A DNA stretch of 64,000 nucleotides from Abyssisolibacter fermentans (lineage in GTDB: Bacteria; Bacillota; Clostridia; Tissierellales; MCWD3). The notes under the pieces were generated by a model. That model made no database searches, was not told the origin of the DNA, and saw nothing but the letters and a program-made list of their open reading frames with translations. The stretch lies in the NCBI RefSeq assembly GCF_001559865.1, contig NZ_LOHE01000002.1, forward strand, positions 102,490-166,489. Reading direction: 5' to 3'. Shown one piece after another: positions 19,541 through 27,195 of the stretch; the stretch's first letter is position 1; every line of letters begins with the position of its first letter. The position numbers and the translations under genes were made by a program.

Positions 19541-19670
19541 CCTCCCTTCGTAGACTCTTTATTCAATAATACAACTATTAGTGTTATTTTTCAAGACTCA
19601 AAATAATTCATAAAATGGAAATAGGTACCATTTACTTGATATTACTCAGAATACCTTTAAATAACATAAA

Positions 19671-19686
19671 TTGTCATCGATGGTAA
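19671..19686. promoter_or_regulatory. Candidate operator palindrome between the divergent XRE genes
   Basis: TTGTCATCGATGGTAA has a perfect CATCGATG centre. It ends 2 nt before the -35 box of the rightward promoter, a good position for repression by one of the flanking XRE proteins. Assignment is inference. Confidence 0.4.
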
Positions 19687-19688
19687 TG

Positions 19689-19717
19689 TTGCTATTTTTA
19701 TTACTATTAGTTATAAT
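19689..19717 (+). promoter_or_regulatory. Sigma-A promoter of the rightward XRE gene
   Basis: TTGCTA (19689-19694), a 17-nt spacer and TATAAT (19712-19717) lie 40 nt before the ATG. Confidence 0.65.
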
Positions 19718-19757
19718 AATATTATGAACTAGCAGTGATAATTTATGGGGGTCAGGC

Positions 19758-20093
19758 ATGATAGGTGAGAGAATTAAAAGTTTAAGAAAAGAAAAAAATA
19801 TTACTCAAGTAGAACTTGGTAAGGCTGTTGGTGTAAGTACATCAATGATAGGAATGTATGAAACTAAAGCTCGAAAACCTAGCTATGAAGTATTACTTAA
19901 AATTGCTAATTATTTTGATGTCACTACAGATTATTTAATAGGCAAGGTTAACTATAAGCCAGATTTAACTAATGAGGAGTTAAAAGAGATAGGTGTAGAA
20001 TATATTGCCTTAGCTAAAAAATTTAAGGATAATAATATAACACCTGAAGATATTGAAAAAATACTCAAAATAATAGATAATATTAAAAAATGA
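19758..20093 (+). CDS. XRE-family transcriptional regulator (phage repressor/SinR-like)
   Basis: The 111-residue protein has an N-terminal helix-turn-helix (IGERIKSLRKEKNITQVELG, then VSTSMIGMYETKARKPS, ~residues 2-65). A C-terminal helical segment of about 40 residues probably mediates dimerisation. The layout is typical of phage-type or SinR-type repressors. The RBS is GGGGGTC before ATG 19758. A palindrome next to its promoter suggests autoregulation. There are no phage structural genes nearby, so a host role or a remnant are both possible. Confidence 0.85.
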   Translation: MIGERIKSLRKEKNITQVELGKAVGVSTSMIGMYETKARKPSYEVLLKIANYFDVTTDYLIGKVNYKPDLTNEELKEIGVEYIALAKKFKDNNITPEDIEKILKIIDNIKK

Positions 20094-20094
20094 T

Positions 20095-20258
20095 AAATTA
20101 TACTTATTATTCCACGAAGCTTTAAATAGTACGCTGCCTAATTCTGAATTATGAGCAGAGAACTAAAATCTACGATTTTATGTGAATTGCTTACTTATTC
20201 TAAGAATGAGTTTCATTTAATACAGAGTATTTAATTTTCTGTGAATAATTTGGGTTTA
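20095..20258 (+). mobile_element. Inverted-end palindromic element containing one core repeat
   Basis: A degenerate left end (near 20100, TTATTATTCC) is followed by a segment like the long elements (GCTGCC...TTCTGAATTATGAG). A core repeat with the TAAAATC/GATTTTA stem comes next (20154-20215). The right end is TTTTCTGTGAATAATTTGGGTTTA (20235-20258). Confidence 0.65.
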
Positions 20259-20330
20259 GTAATATATTGTATAAATAAGATGGATCTTAAAACAGATTAT
20301 TTCTAACTGAATCGATAGAAATTCTTAGAG

Positions 20331-20360
20331 TTGAATATATACTTGTATAAGTGTTATAAT
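20331..20360 (+). promoter_or_regulatory. Promoter upstream of mtaB
   Basis: TTGAAT (20331-20336), an 18-nt spacer and TATAAT (20355-20360) with a TG extension. The transcript would begin about 200 nt before mtaB and pass through the hairpin at 20394-20421. Confidence 0.6.
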
Positions 20361-20393
20361 TACAGTGAATTTGTTATTTAAAAGAAAGATTAT

Positions 20394-20425
20394 GAGACTA
20401 GCATACAAAAACGTTAGTCTCTTTT
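20394..20425 (+). terminator. Hairpin with T run in the mtaB leader (attenuator-like)
   Basis: GAGACTAGC (20394-20402) pairs with GTTAGTCTC (20413-20421), followed by TTTT, about 30 nt after the predicted transcription start. A 12-codon open frame (MRLAYKNVSLFS, ATG 20392) spans exactly this hairpin but has only a weak AAGAAAG upstream. It could be a leader attenuator or a tiny independent RNA. Confidence 0.45.
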
Positions 20426-20523
20426 CATGAATGATTACGAATGCACATTAAGAGGTATAATATAAATATTGTATTATTAATTGGTTATGACAATAAGGTG
20501 TTAATTTTTAAAGATTACAGAAA

Positions 20524-20550
20524 ATTATCCTATGAATAATCTGAGATATT
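20524..20550 (+). repeat. Right end of an interspersed element, directly before mtaB
   Basis: ATTATCCTATGAATAATCTGAGATA matches the right ends seen at 4627, 27177 and 51602. It stops 20 nt before the mtaB ATG. No clear left end is visible. Confidence 0.5.
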
Positions 20551-20570
20551 GGATGTTTGGGAGGAATATA

Positions 20571-21935
20571 ATGGTTAATAATGAAATTGCAGATATGCTA
20601 CTTAACAATGAAGAATTTTACAAGCGATATTCAAGAAAAAAATTAGTAGCTATGTTTACATTAGGCTGCAAAGTCAATCAGTATGAAACTGAAGCTATGG
20701 CAGAATTATTTGAAAAAGCTGGTTATGAAGTTGTTGAACCCGAAAAGGGTGCAGACATTTATGTGATAAATACATGTACAGTGACTAATTTGGGTGAAAG
20801 AAAGTCAAGGCAATTTATCAGAAAAGCTAAGAAATGCAATAAAAACTCGATAATTGCAGTGGTAGGATGTTATTCTCAAATAGCACCAGAAGAAGTTAGT
20901 TCAATGAAAGATGTAGATATAGTTTTAGGAACTAATGATAGAAAGAATATCGTAGAGTATTGTGAGGAATTTTTGAAAGAAAAAAGAAAAATTAATGCAG
21001 TTAATGATATAATGGATATAGATGAGTTTGAAGAGCTATCAATAACTTCAATTAAGGATAGAACAAGAGCATATCTTAAAATACAAGAGGGATGTAATCA
21101 ATATTGTTCATATTGCATTATACCATATGCAAGAGGAAGAATAAGAAGCAGAGAAATAGATAATATTAAAGCCGAAGTAAAAAAACTATGTGCTAATGGA
21201 TTTAAAGAGATTGTGTTAACAGGAATACATATTGCATCCTATGGTAAAGACTTAAATAAGGGCAAATTAATTGATGTTATTGAGCAGATACATGATACAG
21301 ATGGATTAGAGAGAATAAGATTGGGTTCATTAGAACCAAATTTAATCACAGAAGATTTTATGCAAAGAATTCATAAGTTACCAAAGGTTTGTGATCATTT
21401 TCATTTATCCTTACAAAGTGGTTGTGACAAGATCTTAAAAAGGATGAATAGAAAATATACAACTCAGCAATATAGTCAAAATGTTGATACAATTAGAAAA
21501 TATATGCCTAATGCTGGAATTACTACTGATATCATAGTTGGTTTTCCTGGAGAGACTGATGAGGATTTTAAAATCACTTGTGAATTTGCAAAAAAGATAG
21601 GTTTTTCAAAGATTCATGTATTCAAATATTCTCCTAGAAAGGGGACTCCAGCAGCTTCTTATAAAGAACAGGTGTTAAATAGCGTGAAGACTGAAAGAAG
21701 CAAAATTCTTACAGATATTGCTAGAGGATTAACTATGAAATTTTTAAATAAATTTATTAATTTAGAGGTAAATGTATTATTTGAACAAGCTTATGGTAAT
21801 GATATTATTAAAGGACATACAAAAAATTATATTGAAGTAATAACAAAAGGAAATGTATCTAAATTACATAGTATTTATAATTTGAAGATAGATGCTATTG
21901 ATGGAGAGATGTTGACAGGAACTATTATTGAATAG
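20571..21935 (+). CDS. mtaB: tRNA t6A37 methylthiotransferase MtaB
   Basis: The 454-residue protein contains the UPF0004 N-terminal domain (FTLGCKVNQYETE, INTCTVTNLGE, VGCYSQ), whose Cys residues bind one cluster. The radical SAM domain carries CNQYCSYCIIPYARG, and a C-terminal TRAM-like part follows. It adds the 2-methylthio group to t6A37 in tRNAs reading ANN codons. The start is ATG 20571, with GGGAGG six nt upstream. The in-frame ATG at 20532 would begin inside the repeat end and has no RBS. Confidence 0.95.
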   Translation: MVNNEIADMLLNNEEFYKRYSRKKLVAMFTLGCKVNQYETEAMAELFEKAGYEVVEPEKGADIYVINTCTVTNLGERKSRQFIRKAKKCNKNSIIAVVGCYSQIAPEEVSSMKDVDIVLGTNDRKNIVEYCEEFLKEKRKINAVNDIMDIDEFEELSITSIKDRTRAYLKIQEGCNQYCSYCIIPYARGRIRSREIDNIKAEVKKLCANGFKEIVLTGIHIASYGKDLNKGKLIDVIEQIHDTDGLERIRLGSLEPNLITEDFMQRIHKLPKVCDHFHLSLQSGCDKILKRMNRKYTTQQYSQNVDTIRKYMPNAGITTDIIVGFPGETDEDFKITCEFAKKIGFSKIHVFKYSPRKGTPAASYKEQVLNSVKTERSKILTDIARGLTMKFLNKFINLEVNVLFEQAYGNDIIKGHTKNYIEVITKGNVSKLHSIYNLKIDAIDGEMLTGTIIE

Positions 21936-22093
21936 TAATAATTATTTTATAAATAAATAGGATTTAAAATGATTAGGATTATATAAAATCCAACAGACAA
22001 CAAAATATTGAAGTTTATAGTAGAAATCTATATAAATAAAGGAATTTACAGATTATTTATAGAATATGATATATTGAATGTGTAAAAACCTTA

Positions 22094-22158
22094 TGCAGGA
22101 ACCCAAATTTTGATTTGGAGTAAAATAATTACTCCTACAAAGAAACATTAGGAGTTTT
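22094..22158 (+). repeat. Degenerate core repeat upstream of hinT
   Basis: GCAGGAACCCAAATTTTGATTTGG keeps the CCAAAT/ATTTGG stem. It is followed by ACTCCTA and TAGGAGT. It ends about 20 nt before the hinT start. Confidence 0.65.
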
Positions 22159-22179
22159 ATTTAAAAGGAGGTGAGATAT

Positions 22180-22524
22180 ATGTCAGACTGTCTATTTTGT
22201 AAGATTATAAATGGCGAAATACCTTGTGATAAGGTGTTTGAAAATGAAAAAGTTCTTGCATTCAATGATATAGATCCGCAGGCTCCCGTACATATATTAG
22301 TTATACCTAAAGTGCATATAGAGTCTCTAAATGATATAAATCAAGATAATTGCGAAATTATTAAAGAAATACATCTTGTTATTAAAAAAATAGCAAAGGA
22401 TTTAAAAATAGATAGAGATGGATATAGAGTAATAACTAATTGTGGAGAATTAGGTGGGCAGAGTGTAAAGCATTTACACTATCATGTTTTAGGTGGTAGA
22501 AATTTAAAATGGCCTCCAGGTTAA
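22180..22524 (+). CDS. HIT-family purine nucleoside phosphoramidase (HinT-like)
   Basis: The 114-residue protein starts with CLFCKIINGEIPC and ends with the histidine triad motif in KHLHYHVLGG, the catalytic site of AMP-lysyl hydrolases of the HIT family. ATG 22180 is chosen because AAAGGAGGTG lies about 7 nt upstream. The GTG at 22171 falls inside that RBS. The neighbours mtaB and rpsU are translation genes; the histidine-triad gene sits in this spot in many Clostridia. Confidence 0.93.
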   Translation: MSDCLFCKIINGEIPCDKVFENEKVLAFNDIDPQAPVHILVIPKVHIESLNDINQDNCEIIKEIHLVIKKIAKDLKIDRDGYRVITNCGELGGQSVKHLHYHVLGGRNLKWPPG

Positions 22525-22531
22525 TTCATAT

Positions 22532-22560
22532 TTGCATTTAACTAAAATTTGAGGTATAAT
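22532..22560 (+). promoter_or_regulatory. Sigma-A promoter of rpsU-yqeY
   Basis: TTGCAT (22532-22537), a 17-nt spacer and TATAAT (22555-22560). The start codon of rpsU is 73 nt downstream. Confidence 0.7.
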
Positions 22561-22633
22561 GATTTAGTGCCTATTTTCATTTACTGCATCCCTAAGGTGG
22601 AATATAGCAGTAAGCGAGGGGAGGGAGAAGTTC

Positions 22634-22813
22634 ATGGCAGAGATTAAAGTAGGGGAAAATGAAACTCTAGATAATGCTCTTAGAAGATTTAAAAGACAAT
22701 GTTCTAGAAGTGGAGTACTATCTGAGCTTAGAAAAAGAGAGCATTATGAAAAGCCCAGCGTAAAGCGTAAGAAAAAAGCAGAAGCGGCTAGGAGAAAGAA
22801 TAAAAGAAGATAA
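22634..22813 (+). CDS. rpsU: 30S ribosomal protein S21
   Basis: The 59-codon gene encodes a very basic protein starting [20 protein letters not shown] and ending in a Lys/Arg-rich tail, the S21 pattern. S21 joins the 30S platform and influences initiation. ATG 22634 is preceded by GAGGGAG. It is followed 12 nt later by yqeY, the same pairing as in B. subtilis, and has its own promoter. Confidence 0.96.
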   Translation: MAEIKVGENETLDNALRRFKRQCSRSGVLSELRKREHYEKPSVKRKKKAEAARRKNKRR

Positions 22814-22825
22814 GAGGTGAAATTT

Positions 22826-23269
22826 ATGTCTCTTAAAGAAAAGCTTATGGATGATTTGAAGCAATCTATGAGACAAAAGAATAAACTTCGAAAGAATGCT
22901 ATAACAATGGTTAGAGCTGGAATTAAGCAAAAAGAGGTAGATGAGAGAATACAGTTAAATGATGAACAAATTATAGAAATCATTTCTAAGCAAGTTAAGC
23001 AAAAAAAAGATTCCATTGAAAGTTTTGAAAAAGGTGGAAGAGATGATTTAGTAGAAAATACTAAAAAAGAAATTGAAATTCTAATGGAATATCTACCAGA
23101 ACAGTTGTCTAATGAAGAAATCGAGGCTATAGTTAAAGAAGTTGTACATGAAGTTAATGCTACTAGTATGAAAGACATGGGTAAGATTATGGGTAAATTG
23201 ATGCCTAGAATCAAAGGAAGAGCAGACGGTAGCGTTGTTAATAGTTATGTTAAGCAAATATTAGGATAA
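22826..23269 (+). CDS. yqeY: GatB/YqeY domain protein
   Basis: The 147-residue protein matches the YqeY family: LKEKLMDDLKQSMR at the start, then EIEILMEYLPEQLS, and KIMGKLMPRIKGRADG near the end. The fold resembles the tRNA-binding tail of GatB, and a role in tRNA amidation or turnover is suggested but unproven. ATG 22826 is chosen because AGAGGTG lies 6 nt upstream; the GTG at 22817 overlaps that RBS. A terminator follows. Confidence 0.93.
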   Translation: MSLKEKLMDDLKQSMRQKNKLRKNAITMVRAGIKQKEVDERIQLNDEQIIEIISKQVKQKKDSIESFEKGGRDDLVENTKKEIEILMEYLPEQLSNEEIEAIVKEVVHEVNATSMKDMGKIMGKLMPRIKGRADGSVVNSYVKQILG

Positions 23270-23275
23270 TCATAT

Positions 23276-23312
23276 AAGACCTGAGTACATATTATGTATT
23301 CAGGTCTTATTT
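23276..23312 (+). terminator. Rho-independent terminator of rpsU-yqeY
   Basis: A 15-bp stem (AAGACCTGAGTACAT, 23276-23290, with ATGTATTCAGGTCTT, 23294-23308, one mismatch), a 3-nt loop and a short T-rich tail. Confidence 0.88.
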
Positions 23313-23531
23313 AATATTCAAAAAATTTATAAAAATGCATTTAATAAACAAGTAGCAGCATTTATTATGAATTTAGGAAGATATTTTTATTATATTTGAA
23401 AAAAGTGATAAAAATTTTGGTTTTTGCTAATTTGAAGTTTAAATGTTAAATAATATTAATAAATGAAGGTGTTAACATAAGAATATATAATTATTTAAAT
23501 AAGTAAATTCATACATTAAAGGGGGGCTTTG

Positions 23532-24875
23532 GTGAAACGAATAGCTTTATTACTAATTATTATGTTAGCTTTAACAAGTTGTACACCTCAAAATATTAAA
23601 AGGTATAATGATATTAACAATGATGATACATCAACACTTAAAGAACAAGAAAACCAAACGAATGATGAGAATGAGAACAGTGAAAATGTGGTTGAATTAA
23701 AAATAACTCGTCATCCTTCACCTCAAAATCTAAAAAAATGTTTTGATTTAAAAGAATTACCTAAATACGATGAAAATGCAAATTGGGTTTGGCAAGTAGA
23801 TTTACGAAGTGGTGATTTATCAACATGGGATGTTAGCGATAGACTATATGATTTGATGAATTCACTTTTTGATAGTCAAACAATATGGCCTATAGAGCTT
23901 CCAAAAGGATTTGACCCAGATAAGATAATGGAAATTGGAAAGAATCCTGGATTAAATATTAGGAGTTTACATAATGAAGGTATTACAGGTAAAGGTGTTG
24001 GAATAGCTATTATAGATTATGCTTTACTAGTAGATCATGTTGAATACAAAGATAGATTAAAAATGTATGAAGAGATTCATCACTCTAGCAAGAGAGCTCA
24101 TTTTCATGGACCTGGTGTAGCGTCATTAGTAGTAGGAAAAACAACAGGTGTAGCACCTGAAGCAGATTTATATTTCATTGCAAGTCAGAATTATGAGTCA
24201 AGTAAAAAAGAAAAAAAATTAATTACGAATTTCTCATATACAGCTCAATGCATTGAACGAATTATAGATTTAAATAAATCTTTAGAAAACGATAAAAAGA
24301 TAAGAGCTATTTCAATATCTTCAGCATGGAATCCAGAAAAATCAAATGGTTATGAAGAAATGGTAAAAGCTATAGAAAAAGCAAATGATGAAGGCATTTT
24401 TGTTATATCATGTAGTTTGCCTCAATATAATGAAAAATTCCATTTTCATGGACTTGCTCGAGAGCCTATGAAGGACCCTGATGATTTTGAGTCTTATTCA
24501 ATAATCCCATGGGATAAGTGGATTTCTAAAGTTAATCATGTTGATGATTATGATGAGTTTTATGCATCAGAGTTTGACAAAATAAAAGAGAAACAAGTGT
24601 TGGCAGTTCCAATTGATAGTAGAGCCATAGCTGGTTCTTCAGGAAATGACGATTATGTATTTTATCGAGAAGGTGGCTGGAGCTGGGCTGTACCATATAT
24701 TGCAGGATTATATGTATTGTCGTGTCAGGTTAAACCAGATATAACTCCAGAAATTTTTTGGGATGAAGCATATAATACAGGTATAGCAAGGGAAATAGAA
24801 AAGGATGGAAGTAAATATGAAACAAGAATAATAAATCCCGTTGATCTGATGAAAAGGTTAGAAGAATTAGAATAA
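23532..24875 (+). CDS. Lipoprotein with a divergent S8 (subtilisin-like) peptidase domain
   Basis: The 447-residue protein begins with a lipoprotein signal ending in LALTSC (lipobox), followed by an Asn/Glu-rich linker. The S8 domain starts at about residue 140. The Asp motif is GIAIIDYAL (usually DTG or DSG). The His motif is HFHGPGVASLV (usually HGTHVA). The Ser motif is GGWSWAVPYIAGL (usually GTSMAAPHVAG). The triad is present, but each surround is atypical, and the usual oxyanion Asn region (AAGN) reads ISCSLPQYN. It is anchored outside the membrane; the substrate is unknown. GTG 23532 is preferred over TTG 23529 because GGGGGG lies 5-6 nt upstream. It stands alone between two terminators. 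Confidence 0.8.
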   Translation: MKRIALLLIIMLALTSCTPQNIKRYNDINNDDTSTLKEQENQTNDENENSENVVELKITRHPSPQNLKKCFDLKELPKYDENANWVWQVDLRSGDLSTWDVSDRLYDLMNSLFDSQTIWPIELPKGFDPDKIMEIGKNPGLNIRSLHNEGITGKGVGIAIIDYALLVDHVEYKDRLKMYEEIHHSSKRAHFHGPGVASLVVGKTTGVAPEADLYFIASQNYESSKKEKKLITNFSYTAQCIERIIDLNKSLENDKKIRAISISSAWNPEKSNGYEEMVKAIEKANDEGIFVISCSLPQYNEKFHFHGLAREPMKDPDDFESYSIIPWDKWISKVNHVDDYDEFYASEFDKIKEKQVLAVPIDSRAIAGSSGNDDYVFYREGGWSWAVPYIAGLYVLSCQVKPDITPEIFWDEAYNTGIAREIEKDGSKYETRIINPVDLMKRLEELE

Positions 24876-24925
24876 AAAGGGGAATTCGTCTCAGAAATTT
24901 TTATTGTAGTTTGAGACAAATCCTT
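24876..24925 (+). terminator. Terminator-like hairpin after the S8 lipoprotein gene
   Basis: AAAGG...GTCTCA (stem end 24888-24893) pairs with TGAGAC...CCTTT (24912-24925), followed by T-rich sequence. Confidence 0.65.
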
Positions 24926-25056
24926 TATTTTATAACTATAAAAGTGCAAAAACACTAGAAAATTTTACGATTTAAAAACCAACCAATGCTTCCAAGTTTT
25001 TCTATAGTTAAAAATTAAATTATTTAAATTTATTTCAACTCTATAGTATGTGGCGA

Positions 25057-25171
25057 GGGAGCCATGCAGGAATCTTTCTCGTCACTGTGGTGTACATGTT
25101 TTTTCTGATCAATAGTGGAAGGAAAAAACATGCACACCAATGTTCCTTAGAAAGAAACCCTGCATGTCTCC
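25057..25171. other. Long imperfect hairpin, candidate structured RNA or element remnant
   Basis: The left arm (25057-25105) and right arm (25121-25171) are inverted copies over about 50 bp. Matching blocks are GGAG.CATGCAGG, TCTTTCT and TGGTGT.CATGTTTTTTC. The loop is about 15 nt. The outer flanks (CTATAGT, 25041, and ACTATAT, 25178) also pair partly. It lies in an 800-nt gap without a credible gene. The arm sequence is richer in G and C than the surroundings. Confidence 0.6.
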
Positions 25172-25361
25172 TAGTAACTATATTGGTTGCTAGTTAATAA
25201 TGTAATTTATGTTTAACATTCAAACTGGTATTAAATGTATTTTAAATTGCACCTTTATAGTTTATAATAAGAAATTTCCACTTTTGTTCAAAATAATTGT
25301 TTAATAGCTATAGTAAACTTTGAAGAAAGTATTGCTCAATGTTTTGTGTTGAAGCTATACA

Positions 25362-25540
25362 AGACATTTTTTTCACGCGGTCTACATTTTGTTGATTGTA
25401 TGAGGATAAAAAATATAGGTATCAATGTCGTGAAAAAATTATTGGTTTGATATTTAGATAGATATACATATGAGTAACCAATATTAACGAGATGGAAGCC
25501 ACTTATTGCTGTTATTGGTTCCAATAATTTTTTACATTAC
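25362..25540 (+). other. Region with alternative stem-loops upstream of nfeD
   Basis: TTTTTTCACG (~25367-25376) can pair with CGTGAAAAAA (25429-25438). The same strand segment, TGAAAAAATTATTGG (25431-25445), can instead pair with CCAATAATTTTTTA (25521-25534), which ends in a T run like a terminator. AACCAATA (25476-25483) can pair with TATTGGTT (25513-25520) or with ATTGGTT at 25442. The pairings exclude each other, as in attenuators. The open frame at 25336-25524 on the minus strand shows no RBS or family resemblance and is not called. Confidence 0.4.
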
Positions 25541-25678
25541 TATATAGCATATTTACGGTAATCATTGGCTTATACAATGTTTTATATATATTTTTACAAA
25601 AACATAGTAAATTTATATTAATTGTAATATAATATAATAATAATATGCTAATAGGTTATATTAGAAAGGAGATTTTAT

Positions 25679-26962
25679 ATGAAGATAACTCGTTGGTTAT
25701 ATGCTTTAATAATTTTAATAGTTTTAAGCCAAGGTATTGCTTATGCTCAGAATGATGGAGATGCATATGTAATTCCAATACATGGTGAAATAAATAAAGC
25801 TAATTATCAATATGTCAAAGAAAACATTGATACTATAAAAGAAGGTAATTTCAGTACAGTAATTTTTGATATTGATACATATGGTGGATATATTGTAGAA
25901 GCAGAAAAAATCAAAGAATTGATTTTATCAGTTGATGTACCTACAATAACATATGTTAATAAAAAAGCCGAATCTGCAGGAGTATTAATAACTATTGCAG
26001 GAGATAAAGTAGCTATGGCCAATGGAGCGACAATAGGCTCTGCTGAGCCGATACCAAACAATCCTAAAACATTATCAATGTGGGTAGAACAATTAAGAGC
26101 TACAGCTAAATTAAAGGGTAGAGATGATCTATTAATAGCTTCAATGGCTGATAAGGAAATATACATAAATGATGTTGTAGAAAAAGGTAAACTTCTTAAT
26201 CTAAATTATGAAGATGCAAAAAGACTTGGATTAGCTGATGTTATAGCTGATAGTTACTCAGAAATATTGGATAACTTTGAAGATATTAAATACAATAAAA
26301 TTGTTGTATCTGATATAACTATTAAAAATAAAGTAGCACAGGTTGTATCCAATCCATTGTTTGCAGCAATACTACTCGCTATAGGGTTTATAGGTATGAT
26401 TATAGAGGTTTTCACTCCAGGTTTTGGAGCAGGAGGAACTTTAAGTGTACTAGCATTTGGATGTTTCTTCTGGGCAAGTATTATGGCTGGTAATTCTGGT
26501 TATGCAGCTATTATTATGTTTGTAGTTGGTATAATACTTTTAATTATAGAGTTAATGATACCAGGTTTTGGAATACCTGGAGTTGGAGGTTTAGCAAGTA
26601 TTGTTATTTCAATTATATTAGCATCAAGAGATATACAACAAGCAGTCATTTCATTAGTTATGGCATTTATTATAAGTATTGTTTTTGCTGTTATATTTAT
26701 AAAATACGGGCAGAGAAGTCCATATTTTGATAAGCTTGTATTGTCAAAAAAGCAAGGTGATAAATATACAAGCACAGAATCAAAAGAAAATTTGCTTGGC
26801 AAAGAAGGTATCGTTTTAACAGCATTAAGACCAGCAGGAACAATAAAGATTGAGGATAAAAGAATAGACGCAGTATCAGAAGGACAGTTTATTAAAAAAG
26901 GTGATAAAGTTAAAATTATTAAAATTGAAGGTAGACGTGTAGTCGTAGAGGTTATTAAATAG
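25679..26962 (+). CDS. NfeD-family membrane-bound serine protease
   Basis: The 427-residue protein has a signal peptide (to about residue 24, ending YAQN). A ClpP-like protease domain follows, with TYVNKKAESAGVLITIAGDK and GATIGSAEPI; the Ser in AESAG is the expected nucleophile. A cluster of membrane helices (~residues 220-345) comes next, then a C-terminal soluble OB-fold NfeD domain (GKEGIVLTALRPAGTIKIED). NfeD proteins process or scaffold flotillins and the gene is normally next to floA, as here. ATG 25679 follows AAAGGAG. A long structured gap precedes it. Confidence 0.93.
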   Translation: MKITRWLYALIILIVLSQGIAYAQNDGDAYVIPIHGEINKANYQYVKENIDTIKEGNFSTVIFDIDTYGGYIVEAEKIKELILSVDVPTITYVNKKAESAGVLITIAGDKVAMANGATIGSAEPIPNNPKTLSMWVEQLRATAKLKGRDDLLIASMADKEIYINDVVEKGKLLNLNYEDAKRLGLADVIADSYSEILDNFEDIKYNKIVVSDITIKNKVAQVVSNPLFAAILLAIGFIGMIIEVFTPGFGAGGTLSVLAFGCFFWASIMAGNSGYAAIIMFVVGIILLIIELMIPGFGIPGVGGLASIVISIILASRDIQQAVISLVMAFIISIVFAVIFIKYGQRSPYFDKLVLSKKQGDKYTSTESKENLLGKEGIVLTALRPAGTIKIEDKRIDAVSEGQFIKKGDKVKIIKIEGRRVVVEVIK

Positions 26963-27002
26963 GTAAACATAAGTGAATTATATAATTAAAGGTTTTAATA
27001 AC

Positions 27003-27177
27003 AATCCCTGATTATTCATTTAACTTTGAGTATATGTTGTAGGCTTCTGAATTATAAGATTTCAGTGAATTTGAAGGCATACCGACATGGAATGAGTTTC
27101 TGATTTGCTGCTTACTTATTTGTAGAATGAGCTTCATTAAAAAAGCATTTAAATTTCTATGAAGAATCTGGGATAAT
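27003..27177 (+). mobile_element. Inverted-end palindromic element between nfeD and floA
   Basis: The left end AATCCCTGATTATTCATT and the right end TTTCTATGAAGAATCTGGGAT are inverted copies. The interior has the segment GCTTCTGAATTATAAGATTTCAG, shared with the elements at 28674, 51430 and 63891. A decayed core follows (GCTTACTTATTTGTAGAATGAGCTTCATT). The element fills nearly the whole gap. Its right end stops 18 nt before the floA ATG, so any nfeD-floA transcript would include it. Confidence 0.8.
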
Positions 27178-27195
27178 ATATAGGGAGGTTTTGTA

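Noticed and set aside
22744..23214. 156-residue open frame antisense to rpsU-yqeY
   Set aside because: It is a Ser/Leu/Phe-rich complement of Lys-rich coding sequence, without RBS; the sense genes are well supported.
25336..25524. 62-residue open frame on the minus strand before nfeD
   Set aside because: No RBS, no recognisable family, and it lies across the region of competing stem-loops.
26500..26970. 156-residue open frame antisense to nfeD
   Set aside because: It mirrors the hydrophobic and basic codons of nfeD and has no RBS.
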